Below, piece after piece: positions 11,694 to 20,187 of a stretch of 64,000 nucleotides of DNA (positions are counted from its first letter, which is position 1; every line of letters starts with the position of its first letter). The notes under the pieces are model-generated. The model saw nothing but the letters and a program-made list of their open reading frames with translations. It was not told where the DNA came from and made no database searches. The stretch is taken from contig CM036179.1 of NCBI GenBank assembly GCA_020631735.1, positions 20,699,063 through 20,763,062 of the forward strand, read 5' to 3'. This DNA is from Saccharum officinarum. Lineage: Eukaryota > Streptophyta > Magnoliopsida > Poales > Poaceae. The position numbers and the translations under genes were made by a program.

Positions 11694-11970
11694 AGAAGCC
11701 TGGACGTTCGATGAGTTCATCGAAATCGCGCTGAACGCCAAGAGGCCGGCCTGATGGACTCGCCGCTCGTCTTCCTCATCGACGACGTGACGGTGTGGAC
11801 CGAGGACACCAACCAGCCGTACGACGAGATCACCTCCGGCGAGTACCTGGACTGCATGAAGAAGTACGTGATGGGCATCGGACCCAGGAAGGACATGGTG
11901 GTGCCGCCAACCAAGGGCAACCTGCTGGCCACGCCGTCAGACCTCGTCGTGGGAAAGACTCGCGCGTGGG
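11694..11970 (+). pseudogene. Captured, internally deleted fragment of a glycerophosphodiester phosphodiesterase gene
   Basis: Two pieces occur in order but in different frames. The first, 'WTFDEFIEIALNAKR', ends near 11744. From 11752 the second reads 'DSPLVFLIDDVTV', 'EDTNQPYDEITSGEYLD' and 'VVPPTKGNLLATPSDLV'. Both match the plant GDPD family, which hydrolyses glycerophosphodiesters to glycerol-3-phosphate. In intact proteins a long stretch separates the two pieces, so material has been lost between them. The second frame runs on to 12536 through transposon sequence, which is meaningless extension. Confidence 0.72.
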
Positions 11971-12153
11971 GAAGAAGGAGGCCGCGTGGATGTGGAGTCG
12001 AAGACAGCGCGGATATATGCGCGTTGGGGAGGGTTTTTCCCAAGTTGCCAAAGATAAGGAGGAGTGATGGGAAACTGTTGGAGAATGTTTTTTTTGAATT
12101 TGCCAAAAAAAATCAAGATGGGGAGGAGGATAGAGAACTGTTGGAGTTGCTCT

Positions 12154-13101
12154 TATTGGGCCAAAACAGCTATGTGACGTTGAGCTGCCTGCTAGGGCCA
12201 GTCCTACTACGTGCGTCACGTGTTCAGGTTCTCTCCCGTGACCTGTCATGTTGTTGTCTTTCTTTTCTTTTCCTTTATTTTTCTTTTGATTTTTTTAGGA
12301 CGTGGCTATTGCACACACGTGCGTGCGTTAGCCTTAGAGCACGCACACTCCAAATATTGAAAAATACCCAAAAACTCCACTTTCGATCCTCGGTCGGTAG
12401 CCGTGCGTGTGCACGCGCGGGAAGAAAAGCATATTTTCTGGACCCACCAGAGGTAGGACTGCTCCTCTCCCCGTTTCTCTCTCCCCTTTTTTTCTTTTCC
12501 CTTCCAGTAAGCAACACAGGGTGTTTAAAAAAATAGAAATTACACAATGATCATAAAAAAAAATAGAACCAACCAGATTTGATACTAGAAGCAATTTAGT
12601 TCTTTTGCATCACCTGATAAGCAGATCTGATTCTAAATATAAGAATATAGTTCTTTAGCATAAGCAATTCAGTTGTTTTGAATAAGCAATTAAATAGTAC
12701 TGCAGTTCCTACAGCATAGCAGATCTCATTCTAACTAATAAGCAGATCTAATCCTAACTTGGACATGTTAATGACTACTGCACATCTTACTCCCATACTT
12801 TGTTCTTACTAGTACATGGATATATGTTGTATGCACCACTCCTATAGATATATATATTATTGCATTCAACTTTCTTTCGTTAAATGCTGCACATGGTTAC
12901 TCCAATGAAGGTAACAACATGCTCATTTTGATGTTTGATGGTCTCACACCTGCAATTTTATAGAAGTACAAGATAAGCACATATATAAATGATAGTGAGA
13001 ACTAATGAAAAAATGTTTAAATCAACTGAGTTGAGGACGACCAAGCCTCAAAATTTCAACTTTTTTCAAAAAGTTCTGCACTGGTTTCACAGAGGCCATA
13101 G
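12154..13101. other. Intergenic, AT-rich, no recognised gene
   Basis: Short frames only. A CACACACGTGCGTGCGTTAG segment near 12310-12335 has a loose inverted counterpart near 17125-17150 (GCGTGCGTGCGATAAGACAATAGCG). That could mark the ends of a large element spanning 12.3-17.15 kb, but the match is too weak to call. Confidence 0.4.
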
Positions 13102-13595
13102 GGCATTCTTTTGGTGTTGACACACATAGTTACTACCATGATACTAACAACTTGCCTGACTAATGGTATTAATTTGCTTACCAGATTACTAATAAATTGC
13201 CTGACTAATAGCTCAGTTGTTTCGCAGGTTTAGGACAATAAAAAAGTAGTGTCCTACTTGTGCTCTAGATTTTCTGTCTCAAGCATTTGGGGCACAAGGG
13301 ACATCGCCTATATTGGGTTGGCACATTTTTTGTGTTGACACACATAATTGCTACCATGATACTAATAACTTACCTGACTAATGGTATTAATTTGCTTATT
13401 GGACTACTAATAAATTGCCTGACTAATAACTTGCCTACACACATAATTCCAGGGTTCTCATTGAGTCTAACACCTCAAACCTTTTTGTTTCGCATGGTTC
13501 AGGACAAGCAAAAAGTAATGTCCTACTTGTGCTGCAGATTTTCTATCTCCAAGCATTTAGAGTGCAAGAGAACATCATCTATGTTGGGTTAGTTA
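13102..13595. repeat. Diverged tandem duplication, period about 218 bp
   Basis: TGTTGACACACATA starts at 13115 and again at 13333. Both copies continue through CCATGATACTAA, CCTGACTAATGGTATTAATT and GTCCTACTTGTGCT. The second copy carries about 45 bp of extra sequence after ACTAATAACTTGCC. Confidence 0.8.
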
Positions 13596-13674
13596 TTATC
13601 GATGACATTCACTATGAAAGAAAAAAAATCATATATGACAATCCCTGAAAATACATATGAAGATATGAACTTAC

Positions 13675-16627
13675 CATATGACGGTGGTCTAGATGGTTAT
13701 ATTTAGGCCAATATACACGTGAGATCTCAGTCCTAGCTAGGTCACCCTCCTGGACGAAAGTCTGCAAAAAAAACAGTAGTAAAATTGCGCTAACAAATTA
13801 AAAAATTACTAATAAAAATATGAAAAATCACTTGATACTAAATAGAAGAATTACTTATGTACAGATTTACAGTACAAAGAATAATAGAGGTTACCAGCTG
13901 CTAGCTAGCAAATTAATTAGAGGCTGTCAACTAAACTGTAGCCTGACTAAAAGTACTCATTGTGCTCTCAACACCAGATGTTGCCAGCTAGCTGTTCATA
14001 GAAGCAGTGGAAGGAACATCGCATACAGGTGGTGTGGCAAGGTGTTGCAGCCTAGCCTGAAAGCCAAAGAGAGAGCAGCAAAACAAAACAAAGTTACAGT
14101 TTTGGTACTAGGCGCTGCCGATGCGGTTTTCAACACTAGTGTATGCTGCTGCTATGCTTCTCAGTGGAAAAGCAAGCTGCTTGCTACTTTTAGTAGAGGC
14201 ATGACATTGGTAAAAATGATATTGACATGGCAACAGAAACAACAGCAAGGAGGCAGGTTAAATTATGTCCAATTAAAGCTGCTAAAGCCTAAATAGTGAG
14301 AGGCAAAGCAACGAGTGTAGAGACATGGACCTCTAAATTAGTGGAGCTACCCAAGTGTAGGGCATGGGCCTCTAAATATGTACAGGATAAAAGTATCAAT
14401 GTTGACAACAATGACTAACAACCTCTGTTGGTGATGTATGTATTCTGAAAAAGCAAGTATCTATGTTCATTTGCAACCCACAGCCTCACCCCCATCCTCG
14501 GTTTATTTGCAAAAAAAAAGATATTTGATTAAAGACGCAAGTGCCTAACTGACATGGATCTAAAAATCCAAACCAATTATCCTCCGATATGATTTCTCTC
14601 TCACCACATATGTACTTATTTACATATATTGCACATCATCATACCTGCTTTGTGCTTTGTGTTTTGTACTCTGCAGCAAAGAACCTCCATGTTCAGAATA
14701 ACAATAGCCCTGTGATAACAATCAGCTTATCAGAAGAGCAAATAGAAACATGAAAAATCCATGCATAAACCACAACACAAGAAAATATGGTAATCAACCT
14801 GCTCAGCTAAAATTATTTGGTTGTGGCTGCAGCTTATTGCGGTTATTCCTATAATATAGTCTAGATTAATTTTGCAGCCAAAATAACAGCGGTCGGCTAC
14901 AAAAAGAAGCTACATTTTCTTAGGCAATTTAAGTGTCATTTATTAGACAACAATATCTTCTTAAATAGGCAATTTTTGTATTATGAAAAAGCAAGTATAT
15001 TGTTCAAAATCAGCAACAAAGCATTTTAGTCATAACAATAATACCTTAGCAGTATTTCAGTAATTAGTAGCAAAAGAATTCACATAGGAATTAGGATCAT
15101 GTATTTTATATCTACCTACAATTAAATTTCAACTCTAGGCAGAAAGACAGTGTCAGCTATTAAAATTCTGCTCATGCACCAAACAGGTTTGACAAAAATT
15201 AAAAAGGTAACTATCATGTGCCTAAGGCTGCAGTAGGCGCAGTTGCAACCAGTGTAGCCGAGCAGAGCCATGGGTGATTTTTTTCTTTGACATAAAGGAG
15301 AGTTGTGTATCATTATATTAAGAACAAAAATAGGGGCAAAACCCTTACAAAACACACCATCTAGGTGATGTCATAGACTTTGACAACTGTACGTCTATTA
15401 TATACCAAATCACTTAAAAAAGCTTTAAAGAAAAGGTTGACCGTAAACTAAGGGTGATAGACAATCTAATAATTTTCTGTTCTGCCTTTGATCAAAAGAA
15501 GAAAACAAAAAATCTCAAAATTATTTTGTGTACATGGACACTGCTAGGTCATCTGATCCTAAAATAACCTTCGTATCATTAACTCCAAAAGATACAATTT
15601 GTCAAAAAAAAAACTCACAATTTGTCAAAAAAAAGAACTCCAAAAGATAGAAGGATCCCCAAGTTTGTTATATGTTATTTGGTTATTTGATGTGGCCTGC
15701 ATTATATGCCCAAACAAACCTAAACCATTCCCACGTCCCCTTACCCCATCTAGCATTTTTAGAAACTTTAGGCAATGAATCAAAAATGAACACAGCAAAA
15801 TCTTAAAGCCCTGGGAGTAATAGAAAGGGGACTAACAGTGTTGGTCCAGCATTTCTGGGAACTTTCAACAATGAATCAGAAATCAGAAATTAGAAATGGA
15901 TATAATAACAAGATCTGCAAGTAGACAGGGATAGTTGCATAGGAAAAACTCAAAAGCCTTAATATTTCAGGACACAGGTAGTATAGTTATTTGATGCTAC
16001 GCCTGCAGTACGTGCCCATAATAAGCTAGACAACATCCTTCCCCTTAATCAATCTAGTAGCATTTTAGGAAAATTTTAACAATGAATCAGAAATGGACAT
16101 GACAAAATCTGAAAGTGCTGAGAGCAATAGAAGGACAGCAACAGTGCTTATCTAGCACTTTGTGATTTTTTCACAATGAATCAGAAATGGATATAAAAAA
16201 TTCTAAAAATGTTGGGAGCACAAGACGGGTAGCAAGACATACATCAATTTCATCAATTTTGGTGGTTTTCATCATTCCCATGAGCTCTTCGTTTGCTGCA
16301 TTCATCTGAGAAAAAAGAAAGAAAAACCACTCCGTATAAACATGGGCGGAACATGAATGAACTTGCTAGATGAGAGATTTGAGGACATTACAGTCTGCTG
16401 GCGTAGACGGCCTGGTAGCTGGTGGCGACGAAGCCGCCGGAGCTGGTAGCGACGTTGCCCTCGAGCGCGGTGAAGGCGGTGTCCCTGTGCACCTTGAAGT
16501 CACCACCGCCCGTGCCGTAGGTCTTGAACAACATCTGGACACCGGAGACCTTGGGGGAGCTAGACACCTTGTAGTGCGCGAGGCGGATCCATGGCGTGAG
16601 CAGCTGGAACGTCTCCTCCATATCCAT
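13675..16627 (-). CDS. Tentative minus-strand gene of unknown function (exon series)
   Basis: Several exon-like pieces have sound splice signals on the minus strand. A GC-rich first exon, ATG at 16627 to about 16392, encodes 'MDMEETFQLLTPWIRLAHYK' and 'VSGVQMLFKTYGTGGGDF'. A 63-nt exon at 16305-16243 follows CTCAG, precedes GTATGT, and reads 'MNAANEELMGMMKTTKIDEI'. A piece at 14709-14645 lies between ACAG and GTATGA. An 87-nt exon at 13761-13675 lies between TTGCAG and GTAAGT and reads 'TFVQEGDLARTEISRV', then 'PKYNHLDHRH'. The phases of the first two pieces do not join cleanly, so the model is incomplete. I do not recognise the protein. It could be a real gene, a decayed one, or fragments carried by a transposon. 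Confidence 0.4.
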
Positions 16628-16639
16628 TCCCTTCCGCTA

Positions 16640-17164
16640 CCGCTACAGTGGCCCTCGCCTAGCGGCGGCACAGGCCACCTCCAAACCCTAAGCAGGGCCT
16701 CCCCCGCGCCCCGCCACTTCACCCTCCGGATCTAGCATAGAGGGAGGAGGAGGAGGCCTACCTAGCATGGATCCACCGTCTCCACGGCCGGATCTACCAT
16801 GGCCGCCACCCGGAACCCTAAGGAGCTCGCCTGAACCTTCTACTCGTCGGAGAGAGGAAGGAGCCGCATCAGGAGATGGTGGGGCATGGGCGCGCGCACG
16901 GCACAGGCGTGGGGAGCGCGGTCGCCACTGGGGGAGACCTCACCGGTCGTCGATGACGAGAGAGAGCGCGCGAGAGAGAGGGAGGTAGAAGAGGAGCTTA
17001 AGTGAGAGACGTCGAATTGAGTCAGGTGGGTGTACGGGGTGGGAGTGGGTGTAGGCTAGTGGGTGTGCGCTGAGTCGACGATGTGTCGGTTCGTGGCTCG
17101 CCAAACGCTGCGCGTCGGATAGGTGCGTGCGTGCGATAAGACAATAGCGCGACCGGCCTGAAAG
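16640..17164 (-). promoter_or_regulatory. GC-rich 5' flank of the tentative minus-strand gene
   Basis: Composition jumps to GC-rich with CT/GA runs (GAGAGAGCGCGCGAGAGAGA near 16962-16981). This resembles a grass promoter/5' leader read leftwards into the ATG at 16627. No TATA box could be fixed. It ends abruptly at the T-rich tract. Confidence 0.35.
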
Positions 17165-18110
17165 AAGTCTTTACCTTCTTTTTATTGATTTATTTCCTTG
17201 CTTCTATTTATTCTTTCTTTTTCTTTTCTTTTTTGTTTTCTATGTTTTTTATTCTTATTTTATTTTTCTTCTTTTCTTTCTTTCTAACTATACTACTACT
17301 ACTATTTTTGTGGTTTTTTATTCTTATTTTCTTTTTTTGTTGTTCTTTCGTTTTTATTTTATATGACTCAATATTTTATTTATATTTTTTTATTTTCATG
17401 TTTTATTCTTTTCTTCTCCTTCTATTTCTTTCTTCTATTTTCTTTTATGTTTTATGTGTATTTTCTTATTTCCATTTTATTTTTTTAAGTTTACTTTAAT
17501 TATCCTAAATTTTTTAGTTTTACTTTTTATTATTCTTTTTATTCCACGAGCTTTACTTTCTTCAATTTATCTTTTATTTCTCGTTCATGTTATTTTTCAT
17601 TATTATTTTCATTTTTTTATTTTCAATGTTCCCTGCACGAATGTTTCTTTTCTTCTCTTGATATAGGCGGGCAGTTGGCGTCTTTTTTTTTCTTCTCCTT
17701 ATTTTCTTCTTAACTCGGGAGTAGGCTGTTATGTTAGTTTCTCTTTTTTATTTCTTATATTTCTTTTTCCTTTTTCCTTTTCTATTCTGTGTTATTTTAC
17801 TCTAATTAATTATTTTACTTTTTATGTACATATTTATTACTTATTTTCCCATATATTTATCATCTGTTATTCGTTTTTATGTGTGTTTTCTCTTCTTTGC
17901 TATTCTTTTCATTTATTATATTATTATTGTTTCTACTATGATTAATTATTTTGTTTGTTTTATTTTATTTGATTTTATACTTACTCTTTTTTGTATTTCT
18001 TTTTTTTTCCTTTTCTTTTTTGTCTTTATGTTTTCTACATATTTTTCATTTTATATTTTACCTTACTTAATTATTTTCTATGTTTAATTTTTTATTTTCT
18101 ATATTTCATG
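17165..18110 (+). repeat. Strand-biased T-rich tract
   Basis: Nearly a kilobase is dominated by T with interspersed C and A (TTTTCTTTTCTTTTTTG-like words), while purines other than A are scarce on this strand. The open frames through it are Phe/Ile/Leu/Tyr strings that simply reflect composition. The boundaries are sharp on the left and blend into the repeats at right. Confidence 0.85.
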
Positions 18111-18540
18111 AGATGATATGTTCATATAATATAGATGTGATGTTCTATGATATTTTTTGTAATGTTTATGTGGTATATAATGTCATGTTCTGTGATATTT
18201 TTTGTGATGTTCATGTAGTATACATGTAATATTCTATGATATTTTCTGCGATGTTCATGTGTTATAAATGTGATGTTCTATTATTTTTTTATGTTCACAT
18301 GGTATGGATGTGATGTTTTATGATGTATTTTATGATATTTGCGTAGTATACATGTGATGTTCACGTAGTATATAATAATGTTCTATGATGTATTATGTGA
18401 TGTTCATGTTAGTATACATATGTTGTTCTACTATGTTTCTTGTGATGCTCTATGTCGTATTTAGTGATGTTCACTTAGTATATATGTGATGTTCTATAGT
18501 ATATTTTAGGATGTTTGAAAAGTACTCATGTGATATTTTA
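18110..18540 (+). repeat. Degenerate tandem repeats built on TGTGATGTTCTATGATAT
   Basis: Words such as GTGATGTTC, TATGATATTTT and CATGTAGTATACATG recur about every 30-45 bp with many variations, as in an old minisatellite. No coding potential is seen. Confidence 0.75.
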
Positions 18541-18618
18541 AAAAAAATCTCTGTTACGTGTTTTTATTTTTTTCCTTATACTTTGCTCTAGATTTCATTA
18601 TTCTTTATTTATGTTATG

Positions 18619-18621
18619 TAT

Positions 18622-18676
<55 letters not shown>
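18619..18676 (+). repeat. (ATTT)n microsatellite
   Basis: About fourteen uninterrupted TTTA/ATTT units lie at the right end of the T-rich region. Confidence 0.95.
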
Positions 18677-18945
18677 TATGTATATTATAATACCAATATT
18701 TATGTACTTAAAAATTTTATTTATACTAGGCATCTACCTGCACGCTGCCTGTCACCTGCAAGTAAAATTTGCGCGCGCTGAGAGCGGCGTGAAAAACGGG
18801 CGGGAAGCTGCCGTTCCCCGATGCGAATCCGAACGGACGTCCGGGCGGGAGAAGTGCAAGGCCGAGAGAGCCATGGGCCGGGCCGGAGAATTACATACAC
18901 GTTTACGTGGATACTGAACAGACAGCTTTGTCGTGTTCTCTTGTT

Positions 18946-18957
18946 AGTCCCACATCG
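18946..18957 (+). promoter_or_regulatory. Match to the plant snRNA upstream sequence element
   Basis: AGTCCCACATCG matches the plant U-snRNA USE (RTCCCACATCG). No TATA box stands at the usual 25-35 bp downstream, and the following 200 bp match no snRNA I know. The motif may be chance or a relic. Confidence 0.3.
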
Positions 18958-19119
18958 TTTCTCCAGCCCAATGAAATCCGGCTCAAGTAAGCACACCACA
19001 GCCCACGTCTCAGAGATGGTAGGAGGGGAAAGCTGGGCTTGAGCCCACGTTGTGAACCCGGAAGCCGGGTCTGTATATCAGCTATAGCCCCCTGATTTCT
19101 AGACTGGGTTTCCCACAGA

Positions 19120-19127
19120 GTTGTAAC
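19120..19127 (+). repeat. Left 8-bp target-site duplication (GTTGTAAC)
   Basis: GTTGTAAC is repeated exactly at 19690-19697, on either side of the inverted-repeat element. Confidence 0.85.
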
Positions 19128-19689
19128 TAGAGATGGCAACGGGTACCCGAAACCCGAGTACCCGACGGGTATTACCCGATAAAGAGGCGGATATGGAATG
19201 AATTTTCTACCCGTGAGTATGTTATTAGGCAAAATCCTATACCCATCGGGTATGCGGGTACGGGTGCGGGTGTATACTACCCATACCCGCATACCCGCGG
19301 GTAAGACATACCCGCAAAAATAACTAGCCAACCTCAGTTATTTTAGCGCATATAAATCATGAATTTGGCCCATTGAGACATCCACTATATTTCTAATAGA
19401 TTGTCTTTGTTGTAATGATGCTAATAATATTTGTTAGCATGTTTGTAACTTGTTGGAAGCTTAGAATTATTTATTTTTGCATGTGACTATTTGATATTTT
19501 TAGATAATTTTCGGGTATGTTATCGGGTACGGGTTACCCGTCGGGTGAGAATTACCCGGCGGGTACGGGTATGGAACTATTTTTTTACCCGCATGCGGGT
19601 ACGGGTAACCCGACGGGTAAAATTTTGCGGGTACGGGTACGGGTACGGGTGAGCACTACCCGTCGGGTACGTACCCGTTGCCATCTTGA
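19128..19689. mobile_element. Non-autonomous hAT-type element, 562 bp
   Basis: The left end TAGAGATGGCAACGGGTA and the right end, whose complement is TCAAGATGGCAACGGGTA, form terminal inverted repeats. Exact 8-bp duplications GTTGTAAC flank them, as expected for hAT transposons. Both subterminal regions are packed with CGGGTA/TACCCG words, mostly inverted relative to each other, which could bind transposase. The middle is AT-rich and non-coding. Removing the element restores a continuous flanking sequence with one GTTGTAAC. Confidence 0.88.
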
Positions 19690-19762
19690 GTTGTAACCGG
19701 GGCAATCCGCCACAGCGGTGTACTGCCACTGTTGCCTAGGCGCTCCGCGATTGTGGGAGCCC

Positions 19763-19939
19763 TGCTCTGTGGAACGTGGGCTCGCCTCCACCCTTCCTAC
19801 CATCTCTTTTTATTTTTACTTTGAGCCTGTACTTATTGATTTACTTGTTCTGCTCTGTGGAATGTGGGCTCGCCTCCACCCTTCCTACCATCTTTTTTTT
19901 ATTTTTACTTTGAGCCTGTACTTATTGATTTACTTGTTC
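19763..19939 (+). repeat. Two-copy tandem repeat, period 88 bp
   Basis: TGCTCTGTGGAACGTGGGCT starts at 19763 and, with one change (AATGTGG), at 19851. Both copies run to TTACTTGTTC. Confidence 0.9.
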
Positions 19940-19979
19940 TGTTCCAATTTGCAAGGTCAACTTTGCAAAATAGACTAAA

Positions 19980-20160
19980 TTTTCCCACCAGCAATTCTAC
20001 ATTCTCGTTCCATATCATGGGTATTGTCCCAAGGAAAATCTGGAAATGTTTGGAGGAAAAACGAACCAATTCACTTATATGCGTATTTGTGACACTACGG
20101 TTCAGTAATGATCTAAATGGTGATTCATGCGATCACCCAACAGCTTTGGTTAACCTCACA
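19980..20160. repeat. Dispersed repeat, copy B (partner at 9475-9675)
   Basis: It shares GTATTGTCCCAAGGAAAATC, TTGTGACACTACGGTTCAGT and further sequence with the copy beside the assembly gap. Confidence 0.7.
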
Positions 20161-20187
20161 TGACGCATAGGAGTTGTTCACATCTTA

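Larger units (their letters stand above)
10789..12153. mobile_element. Non-autonomous TIR transposon carrying captured host-gene fragments
   Basis: The ends are inverted: AGAGCAACTCCAACAGTT at 10789 and its complement ending at 12153. The matched subterminal regions are A/T-run-rich and hold TTTGGCAA-type motifs on both sides. The 1365-bp interior lacks transposase but has pieces resembling two unrelated plant genes on opposite strands (see 11492-11614 and 11694-11970). This is the layout of a Pack-type element. I cannot find a matching target-site duplication, so the superfamily (Mutator-like or PIF/Harbinger-like) is left open. Confidence 0.72.

Noticed and set aside
11754..12536. 260-codon continuous frame as a functional GDPD-like protein
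   Set aside because: Only the first 70 or so residues match the family; the rest reads through the transposon end and flanking DNA, and the catalytic parts are absent.
12300..17150. A single large transposon with ends near CACACACGTGCGTGCG and CGTGCGTGCGATAAG
   Set aside because: The inverted match is short and interrupted and no target duplication is seen.
17185..18087. Phe/Leu/Ile-rich frames that look like multi-pass membrane proteins
   Set aside because: The hydrophobicity comes directly from the T-rich composition; no start context, motif or splice structure.
18946..19120. A U6/U3/7SL RNA gene behind the USE-like motif
   Set aside because: There is no TATA box at the correct spacing and no match to the known RNA starts; reported only as an isolated motif.
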